DNA from: Roseateles oligotrophus
Lineage (GTDB): Bacteria; Pseudomonadota; Gammaproteobacteria; Burkholderiales; Burkholderiaceae_C
Length of the DNA: 64,000 nucleotides
Reading direction: 5' to 3'
Assembly (NCBI RefSeq): GCF_014204525.1
Contig: NZ_JACHLP010000003.1
Location: forward strand, 1-64,000
Within the stretch, counting starts at the first letter, position 1. Each line of letters opens with the position of its first letter. The notes below the pieces were generated by a model, which worked only from the letters and a program-made list of their open reading frames with translations, was not told the DNA's origin and did not search any database. Positions 43,559-51,441 of the stretch are shown piece after piece. The translations under genes were made by a program, and so were the position numbers.

Positions 43559-43726
43559 TTAGCCGCCGTTGCTGCAACGCTTGCCGGGGTTCTTCTTGCT
43601 GCGGGTGTGCGAACCGCGCTCCAGGCTGACCTTTTGGCCGCGGGGAGCCGTGAAGGTCACGCCTTTGGGAGCGGCGGGACGGGGGGTAGCGCGACGTGCG
43701 GCTTCGGTGACGATTTTGTTGCCCAT
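43559..43726 (-). CDS. Small basic protein, 55 residues
   Basis: Very basic, proline-rich peptide: MGNKIVTEAARRATPRPAAP, then KGVTFTAPRGQKVSLERGS, ending SKKNPGKRCSNGG. No membrane segment; Lys/Arg content suggests nucleic-acid binding, which is only a guess. A dedicated terminator lies downstream, which supports it being a real gene. The start is the ATG beginning MGNKIV. Confidence 0.72.
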   Translation of the reverse strand: MGNKIVTEAARRATPRPAAPKGVTFTAPRGQKVSLERGSHTRSKKNPGKRCSNGG

Positions 43727-43888
43727 GAATGGCTCCGGTACAAGGAATTGGATGCTGATAAAAGCAGACGATATCCAACCCATTGGTTGGAATGAACTGC
43801 GCATTTTACGGTGTTCTGAGCTTGCCTGGCCCGAAGCCTGCAATTCGGGCCCGCTGCATCAGCTCCAAACCTGTTTACGATCCTCACC

Positions 43889-44839
43889 ATGCACACCCAC
43901 AAAGTCATCGAGGAGCCGGACGACCCCAGCATCAGCCCGCAGGAGAAGGTGGCCGCCGCCTCGCGCAGCACCTGGGTCAGCGTCGTCGTCAATGTGATCC
44001 TGAGCAGCATCCAGATCGTCGTCGGCGTGCTGGCCAAATCGCAGGCCCTGGTGGCGGACGGCATCCATTCGCTCTCGGATCTGGTGTCGGACTTCGTCGT
44101 GCTCTTCGCCAACCACCACAGCCAGAAGGACGCCGATGCGGACCACCCCTACGGCCACCACCGCTTCGAGACGGCCGCCTCCCTGGCCCTGGGCCTTTTG
44201 CTGCTGAGCGTGGGAGTGGGCATGTTGTGGAGCGCGGCGGCCAAGCTGCAGAACCCCGAAGCCATCCCGACCGTACACGGCCTGGCCCTGTGGGTGGCCG
44301 GCATCGCCCTGGTGGCCAAGGAGACGCTGTTCCGCTACATGCTGACTGTTGCCAAGCGGGTCAAGTCCAGCATGCTGGTGGCCAATGCCTGGCATGCACG
44401 CTCGGACGCCGCCTCCAGCCTGGTGGTGGGGCTGGGCATCGTCGGCAATCTGGCCGGCTATCCCTTGCTGGACCCGATTGCCGCGCTGATCGTGGGCTTT
44501 ATGGTCGGCAAGATGGGCTGGAGCTTTGGCTGGAGCGCCCTGCATGATTTGATGGACCGCGCGGCCGACGACGAGGAGGTCGCGGCCATACGCCAGACCC
44601 TGCTCGAGACCCCCGGCGTGCGTAACGTCCACGATGTGCGCAGCCGCAAGATGGGCGACATGATTGTGGTGGACGCGCACCTGGAGGTGGACGCCCAGAT
44701 CACCGTCGAGGCCGGCCACGAGATCTCGGTGCTGGCGCGCCAGCGCGTGCTGCAGCGTCACCGCGTGCTGGACCTGATGACCCATCTGGACCCCTGGAGG
44801 CGGCCCGATCTGGATCACGCGATCAAGCCAGGCGGCTGA
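43889..44839 (+). CDS. Cation diffusion facilitator family transporter
   Basis: A 316-residue metal/proton antiporter with six TM helices and a cytosolic C-terminal domain. Metal-site helices show HSLSDLVSD (TM2) and HARSDAASS (TM5); the interhelix loop has DADHPYGHHRFE. The HxxxD pattern in both helices fits zinc or ferrous iron, as in MamM/FieF-like proteins; the ion cannot be assigned. ATG 43889. It converges with the OprB gene (10 bp apart). Confidence 0.93.
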   Translation: MHTHKVIEEPDDPSISPQEKVAAASRSTWVSVVVNVILSSIQIVVGVLAKSQALVADGIHSLSDLVSDFVVLFANHHSQKDADADHPYGHHRFETAASLALGLLLLSVGVGMLWSAAAKLQNPEAIPTVHGLALWVAGIALVAKETLFRYMLTVAKRVKSSMLVANAWHARSDAASSLVVGLGIVGNLAGYPLLDPIAALIVGFMVGKMGWSFGWSALHDLMDRAADDEEVAAIRQTLLETPGVRNVHDVRSRKMGDMIVVDAHLEVDAQITVEAGHEISVLARQRVLQRHRVLDLMTHLDPWRRPDLDHAIKPGG

Positions 44840-44848
44840 AACCTCCGC

Positions 44849-46057
44849 TCAGTGCGGGCCTAATGCCCATTCCATGCGCAACCCCAGCACGGTGCTCGAC
44901 TCGCCCGGCCTGCCGCCGGGGCGCCAGATCTGTTGCAGCAGGGGCTGGACGCTCAGCTCGGTGCCCAGCAACCAGCGCAGGCCCAGTTCCAGGGCGATTT
45001 CACTGTCAGCTTGCGCTTGACCCAGGGCTTGCTGGGCATCGCGATAAGCCCGGCCATAGCGGACCACGGCCAGGCCGGCGGTGAAGGACGCAGGCGCCGC
45101 CTCGGCCAGGCTGGCAACCTTGGCGAAAGGCTGCTCCACCAGCACCCCCAGATCAAATGCCAGATCGATCTGGTTCATGCTGCGCTGCGCCAGGCCGGCG
45201 CGCGCAAAGCCCAGGCTGCGGCTGCCCCCACCCTCGTGCAACAGGCCTTGCAGCAAGCCGTAAACACCTTGATTGCGACGCAGCTGCGCGTCATTGGGAA
45301 CGCGTGACTCGGTGGCACGGCTGTAGGCCCAGGCGCCCAAAGCCCATTTGCCCGGGCCATTGACCTGCGCCTCGCCTTCGCCAGCACGCGACTGGTAGCC
45401 AAACTCCAGCACCGCCAGGGCACCCTCTTCCGAGCTCAGCTTGAAGGTCGTGCGGCCAGGATGCATGGGGTCGCCCGGCACCCCGTCCAGGATCACGCCC
45501 TGCACATAATGATGCATGCCCACGGTCTGGCGCATGCGCAGGCCCAGACCCAGATTGGGAAAGATGGAGGGGCCGTTGGGGCCGCTTTGCGAGGCATCGG
45601 GCCCGATGCCGAAGGAAGGATGGATGAGCTGGGCCGAGGCCTCGGTGGCGTAGAAATCGGAGTTCAGGTCGTAAAGGCCAAACAGCACGCGGGTGCCGCT
45701 GTCCTTGAACTCCCGCTCGACCCAAGTGGCGTAGAGCCGGGCGGCGGCCTCGGCCACCTCCAGATTGCTGACGCCCTGGCTGCTGCCTATGCGCTGGTTG
45801 GGCCGGCCGCCGTGGTTGAGCAAGGCTTCAACGTGGAGGTGGGTGTCCGTCCAGGCCCATAGCTTGTCCAGATCGGCATCGGCATGCAGATTGAGGTGGC
45901 CGATCCAGGTGTTCAGGCGGGGCGTGCTGATGTGCAGGGCGTCGGCCTTGTAAACACCACCCCATTGCCAAGCCTTGCCCTCCTCGGGCGCCGCAGACGC
46001 GGCCAGGGCGGCGGCGGCCAGCGCAATGCCCGTGAGACGCTGTGTCAATAACTTCAT
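44849..46057 (-). CDS. OprB-type carbohydrate porin
   Basis: Outer-membrane porin of 402 residues with a signal peptide (ending ALAASAAP, about residue 22). The barrel shows OprB-family segments: WQWGGVYKADALHIS, LNLHADADLDKLWAWTDTHLHVEAL, LLFGLYDLNSDFYATEAS-like and the C-terminal LRMEWALGPH. It allows sugar diffusion. Lying 88 bp after the chitinase gene on the same strand, it probably passes chitin fragments. It has no own box, so cotranscription is assumed. Confidence 0.85.
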   Translation of the reverse strand: MKLLTQRLTGIALAAAALAASAAPEEGKAWQWGGVYKADALHISTPRLNTWIGHLNLHADADLDKLWAWTDTHLHVEALLNHGGRPNQRIGSSQGVSNLEVAEAAARLYATWVEREFKDSGTRVLFGLYDLNSDFYATEASAQLIHPSFGIGPDASQSGPNGPSIFPNLGLGLRMRQTVGMHHYVQGVILDGVPGDPMHPGRTTFKLSSEEGALAVLEFGYQSRAGEGEAQVNGPGKWALGAWAYSRATESRVPNDAQLRRNQGVYGLLQGLLHEGGGSRSLGFARAGLAQRSMNQIDLAFDLGVLVEQPFAKVASLAEAAPASFTAGLAVVRYGRAYRDAQQALGQAQADSEIALELGLRWLLGTELSVQPLLQQIWRPGGRPGESSTVLGLRMEWALGPH

Positions 46058-46144
46058 TGGGCAAACTGTAGTCACGGGAAGGGGGCCGACAGCCGCCAAA
46101 ACCCGCACTTTCACGGCCTTTTTTCTGGCAACACGCCGCGGCCG

Positions 46145-47443
46145 TCAGGGCAGCAGCAGATTACCCACCCCAAAATTCATGGCATTGAGCAGGTCGCCGT
46201 TGTCCTGGCTCAGCTCCCAGGCGAACACCCCGCCCAGGCCCAGCTGCTGGACGAAACGGCCCTTGGCGATCACGGCACGCGGGTCTTCATAGCCCAGATA
46301 GAGCTTGAGCTTGGGGTTGTACAGATGCCAGGCCTGGGTGACGGGGTCAAGTCTTGCCTGGAAGCCGCGCAGACCCCGGCCTTGCGGGCCCAGATAGTCG
46401 CGCGCAATGCTGCGGTAGGCGATGGAGCCGTCGGCGCCGGGGAAGGGCCCCGTCTTGGCCGCTCCGGTCTGCGCCTTGCTCACGCCGGCAAAGCCGCGCC
46501 CATACATGGCCACGCCGGCCACCATCTTGGCGCGCGGCACACCGGCCCGCTCCAGATTGCGCACCGAGCGCTCCAGGCTGTCGTCGGCCTCCGGCGCACT
46601 GCTGCGCAGGGCGGCATGGTGGCCCAGGCTCGGCGACCAGCCACCGTAGAAGTCGTAAGTCATCATGAAGACATGGTCCAGCACCGGGGCGGCGGCCTTG
46701 AAATCAATGCGCTCCACCACCGGACTGCCGGTGTTGACGGCGATGCTCAGCTGATAGGGGCGGCCGGTCTCGGCCGTCAGCCGGCTCAGGCCCTGGCGCA
46801 AGTCCTGCAAGAGCAGGGCGTAATGCCGGCCGTCCTCGGCGCTGCCCAGTTGCACGCCGTTGGCGGCGCCGTTATTGCCGGGGTGTTCCCAGTCGATGTC
46901 GAGGCCGTCAAAGCCGGGGTGATCGCGCAGGAACTGCAAGCTGGACTCGATAAAAACCTCGCGTTTGAGCGGGTCGCCGGCCATGTGGAAGAAGGGGTCG
47001 GAGCCGCCCCAGCCGCCCACCGAGGCCAGCACCTTGATGTGCGGGGCGCGCGCCTTGAGGCGGCCGAAGGCGGCGTCAAAGCGCTGCTCCACCGGGCCGC
47101 TCGTCAGCTCAAAGTCCTTTTTGCCGGCGCAGCGGGCGGCGTCCTGGCCCAGGGCACCGGGACCGCAGAGACGCAAAAAGGCGTAGAGCAGATGGGTGAC
47201 GCTATCGCCCTGCAGGCGCTCCACCAGGGCCACCGGCTCCCACATGGGCGTGTACACGCCGACCACCTTGGCGTTGGTCCGCTCCACCCGCAGGGGCTGG
47301 GCGCCGAACAAGAGGTAATTGGGCGCCGGAGCGGCCGTGGCCTTGGGCAGCTCCGCTGCGGCTTGCGCCGGGCGCGCACCGAAGACCAGGGCCGCCAGCG
47401 CCACGCTGGCCAAACAAAGAAACCGTCCTTGGCTGAAATTCAT
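46145..47443 (-). CDS. Secreted glycoside hydrolase family 18 chitinase
   Basis: A 432-residue exported chitinase. The signal peptide ends around RPAQAAA (residue 28). The GH18 active-site motif DxxDxDxE is intact as FDGLDIDWEHP (acid Glu), SVGGWGG is the second conserved strand, and MTYDFYGGW and the late FAWELSQDN complete the barrel. No carbohydrate-binding module is visible. It should attack chitin or chito-oligosaccharides outside the cell. It sits upstream of the OprB gene, and a TGGT-type box lies 43-60 bp upstream of its ATG. Confidence 0.93.
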   Translation of the reverse strand: MNFSQGRFLCLASVALAALVFGARPAQAAAELPKATAAPAPNYLLFGAQPLRVERTNAKVVGVYTPMWEPVALVERLQGDSVTHLLYAFLRLCGPGALGQDAARCAGKKDFELTSGPVEQRFDAAFGRLKARAPHIKVLASVGGWGGSDPFFHMAGDPLKREVFIESSLQFLRDHPGFDGLDIDWEHPGNNGAANGVQLGSAEDGRHYALLLQDLRQGLSRLTAETGRPYQLSIAVNTGSPVVERIDFKAAAPVLDHVFMMTYDFYGGWSPSLGHHAALRSSAPEADDSLERSVRNLERAGVPRAKMVAGVAMYGRGFAGVSKAQTGAAKTGPFPGADGSIAYRSIARDYLGPQGRGLRGFQARLDPVTQAWHLYNPKLKLYLGYEDPRAVIAKGRFVQQLGLGGVFAWELSQDNGDLLNAMNFGVGNLLLP

Positions 47444-47485
47444 GCAATCAACTCCCGAGAAGTTTCGAGAGCCTAGCACCCAAAA

Positions 47486-47503
47486 AGGCCAATCAAATAC
47501 CAG
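47486..47503 (-). promoter_or_regulatory. Candidate NagQ-type tandem box upstream of the chitinase gene
   Basis: Minus-strand CTGGTAT, four bases, TTGGCCT: two TGG half-sites 11 bp apart, the spacing of the nag boxes. The second half-site is degenerate, so confidence is lower than for the others. A TTGACG lies 6 bp upstream. Confidence 0.4.
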
Positions 47504-47526
47504 TTGCGCCGTCAAACGCCCGCCCA

Positions 47527-48234
47527 TCAAGGCGCCAAATCAAGCCTGATCTGTAGCTCGCGGCTGGCCCGGCCCTCGGCATCGCGGCTGCTCAGCATGC
47601 CGCGCTCCTGCGCCTCGGCCCTGAGGCCGCTGCGGGCAATCGTCAGCCACTCGCCCAGCGGCAGCAAAACGGTGCTCTGGATCTGCGTGCTCTGGCCGGC
47701 CTGGGCATGGGTGGCAGGGTTGATGGGCGGGGCCGGCTCACCCGCAACACCGGGCGCGCGCCCCTGCTGCACCTGCAGGCTCAGACGCACCGGCTGACGC
47801 CCGCCCGGCCATTGCGGCGTAACGCTGAATTCCGACAGCATCTCGACCGAGGCGCTGCGCGGCAAGGCCAACACTTTGGCGCCCAGCGCCTGGCCCGTCT
47901 CCAGTTGCAGGCCGTAATCCAGCCACTGCACCGGCAACTGCTCGCTCAGGCGCACCCGGGCCGTGCTGCCATTGAGCACCAGCAAGCGCTGCAGCTGGCT
48001 GCTGCCATTGCTTTCACGCCGGGTGCTCAAGCCCAGGCCGCCGCGTGGCGACACCGAGCCGGCCGTGCCCACCACCACCGCGCCCTCGCGCACGCCGCTC
48101 AGGGCCGCATTGCTGAGGCTGCTGTCCACCCAGCGGATGTCCACCCACAGATTGCGGCGCGGGCCGCTCTCGGCCCGGGCCGGCAAGGCCAGGAACAGCA
48201 ACACACAGACAAGGCCGGACAGCAAGGACTTCAT
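47527..48234 (-). CDS. Exported protein of unknown function, 235 residues
   Basis: Signal peptide (MKSLLSGLVCVLLFLALPARA) followed by a beta-rich domain. LQRLLVLNGSTARVRLSEQLPVQW and the repeated mix of Gly/Ser/Arg are reminiscent of secretin or pilus-associated periplasmic proteins, but this is not a firm match. Its ATG overlaps the stop of the EamA gene (ATGA), so it is translationally coupled. Confidence 0.65.
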   Translation of the reverse strand: MKSLLSGLVCVLLFLALPARAESGPRRNLWVDIRWVDSSLSNAALSGVREGAVVVGTAGSVSPRGGLGLSTRRESNGSSQLQRLLVLNGSTARVRLSEQLPVQWLDYGLQLETGQALGAKVLALPRSASVEMLSEFSVTPQWPGGRQPVRLSLQVQQGRAPGVAGEPAPPINPATHAQAGQSTQIQSTVLLPLGEWLTIARSGLRAEAQERGMLSSRDAEGRASRELQIRLDLAP

Positions 48235-49133
48235 GCGCTCAGCATACGCGCCCGCGCCAGCGGCCACAGCAGATTGAGCGCCAGGCCGCTGAGCACCAGG
48301 GCGGCGGCGATCAGCTTCCAGGCCGGCAGGCTTTCACCCAGGGCCCAGGCCGCTGTACTCATGCCGAAGACGGGCACCAACAAGGCCATGGGCACGATGG
48401 TGGCCGCCGCGTGGCGGGCCAGCAGCCAACCCCAGACGCCATAGCCGAACAAGGTATTGCCCAGGGCCTGCCAGAGCACGGCCGCCCAGGTGACGCCATC
48501 GGCCCGCGCCAGGCCTTGGCCCATCAGGGCCGGGCCCTCGAACAGCAGGGACAGAATCAGCAGCGGTGGCACGGCGAACACGCTGGTCCAGACCATATAG
48601 GCCAGCATATTCACCCGCCCCGCCCGCTTGCCCACCATATTGGCGCAGGCCCAGGAAAAGGCCGCCAACAGAATCATCAAAAGGCCTAGCGGCGTGGCGC
48701 TGCCGTCGGTATGGCTGGCGATCACGCCTATGCCCGAGGCGGCCAGGCCCAGGGCCAGCCACTGAAAGGGCTGCACGCGCTCCTTGTTCACCCGCATGGA
48801 CAGCATCAGCGTGAAGAAGACTTGCGTCTGAATCACCAGCGAAGCCAGGCCGGGCGAGATCTGGCTGCGCATGGCCAGGAAGAGCAGGCCGAACTGGCCC
48901 ACGCCGATCAAAAGCCCGTAGGCCGCCAGATTGCGCCAGGGCAGGTCCGGCTTTTTCAAAAAGAAAATGGCCGGCAGCACCGCGAAGCTGAAGCGCAGGG
49001 TGGCAAACAGCAGCGGCGGCAGGGCATTGAGCCCCAGGCGGATGACGACGAAATTGCTGCCCCAGATGGCGACGACGGCCAGGGCCAGCAGGAAGTGCTT
49101 GAAAGGCAGGCGGGCGGAGAGGGTGTGGGGCAT
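48231..49133 (-). CDS. EamA/DMT-superfamily transporter
   Basis: A 300-residue inner-membrane protein with ten TM helices in two EamA repeats. It begins FLLALAVVAIWGSNFVVIRLGLNALPPLLFATLRF and has the second repeat from about residue 150 (AFSWACANMVGKRAGRVNML). DMT proteins of this type export amino acids or other metabolites; substrate unknown. The downstream exported protein overlaps by 4 bp. Confidence 0.92.
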   Translation of the reverse strand: MPHTLSARLPFKHFLLALAVVAIWGSNFVVIRLGLNALPPLLFATLRFSFAVLPAIFFLKKPDLPWRNLAAYGLLIGVGQFGLLFLAMRSQISPGLASLVIQTQVFFTLMLSMRVNKERVQPFQWLALGLAASGIGVIASHTDGSATPLGLLMILLAAFSWACANMVGKRAGRVNMLAYMVWTSVFAVPPLLILSLLFEGPALMGQGLARADGVTWAAVLWQALGNTLFGYGVWGWLLARHAAATIVPMALLVPVFGMSTAAWALGESLPAWKLIAAALVLSGLALNLLWPLARARMLSA

Positions 49134-49179
49134 GGGGCGGTGTTCTCAACGGCGGTACCCCATTGTGAGGGCCAGCGTA

Positions 49180-49527
49180 TCAGCCCAGCTTCACCGCCGT
49201 GCCACTCACGGCCACCATCATCATGCCGTTGGCCTCGCCCAGAACCTCGTAATCGAAGTCGATGCCGATCACGCCGTTGGCGCCCAGCTCCTTGGCCGCG
49301 TCGATCAGCCCTTCCAGCGCCGCATCCCGCGCGCCCGACAAGGCCCGCTCATAGCCGCCGGCCCGGCCGCCCACCACATCGCGGACGGAGGAGAACATGT
49401 CACGGAAGATATTGGCGCCGATGATGGCCTCGCCGTTGACCACGCCCAGATACTGGCCGATGGCGATATCGGGCGGCGTGGTGGTGGCCAGGAAAAAACC
49501 GTCCGTGCTTTTGGAAAACCAGCCCAT
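49180..49527 (-). CDS. YbjQ/UPF0145 family protein
   Basis: A 115-residue single-domain protein with the YbjQ fold: LATTTPPDIAIGQYLGVVNGEAIIGANIFRD, GGRAGGYERALSGARDAALEGLIDAAKELGANGVIGIDFDYE, then VAVSGTAVKL. The fold resembles heavy-metal-associated pentamers; function unknown. It starts at ATG 49527. Confidence 0.92.
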   Translation of the reverse strand: MGWFSKSTDGFFLATTTPPDIAIGQYLGVVNGEAIIGANIFRDMFSSVRDVVGGRAGGYERALSGARDAALEGLIDAAKELGANGVIGIDFDYEVLGEANGMMMVAVSGTAVKLG

Positions 49528-49611
49528 TGGGAGCTCCTTGGGGAAAGTGGTGTGGGGGGATTCTCACCTAGCCTGGACGGCTGCATTGGGCCATCCACCG
49601 CAGCAGGGCTA

Positions 49612-49689
49612 AGAGCGGCTAACAAAACTCTCCTGGCTGCATTGCGTTGCCTTGCCAGGACCGCTTCGCTGAGTTTTGTTAGCCGCTCT
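49612..49689. repeat. 78-bp nested inverted repeat between two genes
   Basis: Outer perfect 19-bp arms (49612-49630, beginning AGAGCGGCTAACAAAACTC, inverted at 49671-49689) enclose an inner TCCTGGC / GCCAGGA pair (49631-49637, 49654-49660). There is no T run, so it is not a simple terminator. The right arm touches the stop codon of the next gene. It looks like a REP-type intergenic repeat; other genome copies would confirm this. Confidence 0.6.
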
Positions 49690-50017
49690 AAATCCCCGCA
49701 ACAGCTTCGACAAGCTGGCCCGCATCATTGAAGCGCAGGCCGAGGCGGCCAACCCAAAGATAACCCTCTTTCTCAAAGGGCTCAGAAGAGGGCCAGGCCT
49801 TTTGTGCTGCGGCAACAAGCTCGGCGCGTGAGGCGCCGTGAGCGGCCATGGCATTGATGATGGCGAGCGCCTGTGAAAAGCCCTGCCGGTTGTCCTCCAG
49901 CGAGATGGCTTGATAGCTGCGCGAGATACCCGCGTCCAATGCGCGGTAAGCCCACCATGCATTCGAGGCGAGGAGCGTCGCGCTCAAAAGCGCGATGGCG
50001 AGGGTCGTTCTTCTCAT
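49688..50017 (-). CDS. Unknown membrane-anchored protein, 109 residues
   Basis: One N-terminal hydrophobic segment (LAIALLSATLLASNAWWAYRAL) followed by a soluble region (EDNRQGFSQALAIINAMAAHGASRAELVAAAQKAWPSSEPFEKEGYLWVGRLGLRF). No family recognised. The start overlaps the stop of the upstream gene by 4 bp, so the two form a coupled pair. Confidence 0.65.
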   Translation of the reverse strand: MRRTTLAIALLSATLLASNAWWAYRALDAGISRSYQAISLEDNRQGFSQALAIINAMAAHGASRAELVAAAQKAWPSSEPFEKEGYLWVGRLGLRFNDAGQLVEAVAGI

Positions 50018-50562
50018 GGCAGTTGCCTTGCCGACAGCGGCTGATTTTGGAAAAAGTGGACCAAGTCGCGGACAGTCTTGACCCTGCCGAAGTAAGGATT
50101 GAGCACAAAGCTGCCCATGGGCCGTCCGGTCCGCATTGAAATTTCATGCGCAAGATCCAAGTCCAAATCATCGTCGTCGAGTCGCAAATCCTCCTTCAGC
50201 CTGTCATCCGCGCGGACTGGAAAAGATGGAGCTGCGTGATTGAGCTGACCCTGTATTTGCTCGTACACGGCACGGACGACCCAGGTGTCTACGGCCCGGG
50301 TCTCGAAGTCCCGTGCGAATTCGCAAATGGTTTGACCTTCGCGCAAGGATGCGAGAGCGCGGAGCTTTTGTGCATCACGGCGATACTCGATCCCCGCTAG
50401 ACAGAGAAGCGCGGCAAACACGCCCAGCACAGCAAGGAATGCCTTTAAATCCACGAGCGCAAGGTACGCGAGGCCGGCTGCGACACAAGCCAGAAGCAAC
50501 CATGCAGGAAAGCCCAAGGGCCGGCGAAGAAACTTCGGCATATGACGAGAGGCAAGGCGCAT
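50014..50562 (-). CDS. DUF1493-like protein with N-terminal membrane helices
   Basis: A 182-residue protein. Two hydrophobic segments (FPAWLLLACVAAGLAYLALV and AFLAVLGVFAALLCLAGIEY) precede a soluble part with ADDRLKEDLRLDDDDLDLDLAHEIS, an acidic acyl-carrier-like DUF1493 pattern, but without an obvious Ser for a phosphopantetheine arm. The start is uncertain: ATG 50562, ATG 50541 or TTG 50571. It is coupled to the gene below through a 4-bp overlap. Function unknown. Confidence 0.6.
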   Translation of the reverse strand: MRLASRHMPKFLRRPLGFPAWLLLACVAAGLAYLALVDLKAFLAVLGVFAALLCLAGIEYRRDAQKLRALASLREGQTICEFARDFETRAVDTWVVRAVYEQIQGQLNHAAPSFPVRADDRLKEDLRLDDDDLDLDLAHEISMRTGRPMGSFVLNPYFGRVKTVRDLVHFFQNQPLSARQLP

Positions 50563-51441
50563 GGCTGGCAATGTACTACTGTAGTGTTCGACGCTGTTTG
50601 AAACTTAAGAGCATGTTGCTGAATTCGGTCGGACGGCGAATGTCAGCTAGGTTTAACGCCCTGTCGAGGCGGTGCGTAGCGCCATCACCTAATTTTCTTT
50701 CTCGACGGCCCAGCCGGGAGTTCGCCCCGGCAGGCGACCTCCTTTCTTTGCTTCGCCAAAGAAAGGAGGCAAAGAAAGGCGACCCGAAGCCTGGCCCCTG
50801 ACGGGGTGCGTTGCGGTGCTCAGCTTCGCTGGGCCGCGCCCAACTCACTGCGCTACGCTCCGTTCAGACAAGGGGCGCGAGTCAGACAACGAAGTCGCTT
50901 CGCGACGCCCAGCGAAGCTTGCGCTCCTCACCCAGGCTCAACGGGACCGACCCCCGTCACGCCTCGCTGCGCATCGGCTTGAGGGGCTGCGCGCGCCAAG
51001 CGCACGCAGCGACAGCTGCGGCGCTATCGAGGCGACGCGCAGCGAGCCGTGTGGGCTTCGCATTCCCCGTGTTGCCTGGGCTGCGGCGCTTGGCTTTGGC
51101 GGGCGTCGCGAAGCGACTTCGTGAACTGACTTCGCGCCCCCTGTCTGAACGGAGCGTAGCGCAGAGAGTTGGGCGCGGCCCGGCAAAGACGAGTGCCGCA
51201 GCGGACCCCGAAGGGGCCAGGCATTCGGGGCGGTTTCTTTGCCTTCTTTCTTGGGCGCCCAAGAAAGAAGGTCGCCTGCCGGGGCGAACTCCCGGCTGGG
51301 CCTAGGCAGAGGGTGAGGCTGCAAACAACCAGCACCACCCACTCCAAGAACGAGACACTGATAAGTTCACACAAGAATCAACCACTGCACTACCGTGCCC
51401 GCAAGCCTCAGCGGCCCGGATGCCTGCCGCCGCCCCCGGGC
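50563..51441. other. Gene-free 0.9 kb containing a large palindromic element
   Basis: No gene is supported. Open frames here run through the inverted repeat in several phases and encode low-complexity Arg/Ser-rich sequence. The core is the repeat at 50707-51302. Flanks 50563-50706 and 51303-51441 show nothing recognisable. Confidence 0.6.
50707..51302. repeat. Large imperfect palindrome with internal hairpins (about 600 bp)
   Basis: The left arm (50707-50910) and right arm (51101-51302) are closely similar inverted copies: both run from GGCCCAGCCGGGAGTTCGCC to CGAAGTCGCTTCGCGACGCCC. The spacer is about 190 bp. Each arm carries an internal hairpin: 50738-50769 (13-bp stem, 6-nt loop) and 51242-51271 (a 30-bp perfect palindrome). 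Several differences between the hairpins are paired, keeping the stem. It may be a non-autonomous element or a structured-RNA locus; nothing in it encodes a transposase. Confidence 0.75.

Noticed and set aside
50811-51374. Overlapping ORFs in the large palindrome
   Set aside because: They translate the inverted repeat itself on both strands, and their sequences are Arg/Ser/Ala-rich low complexity without start signals.
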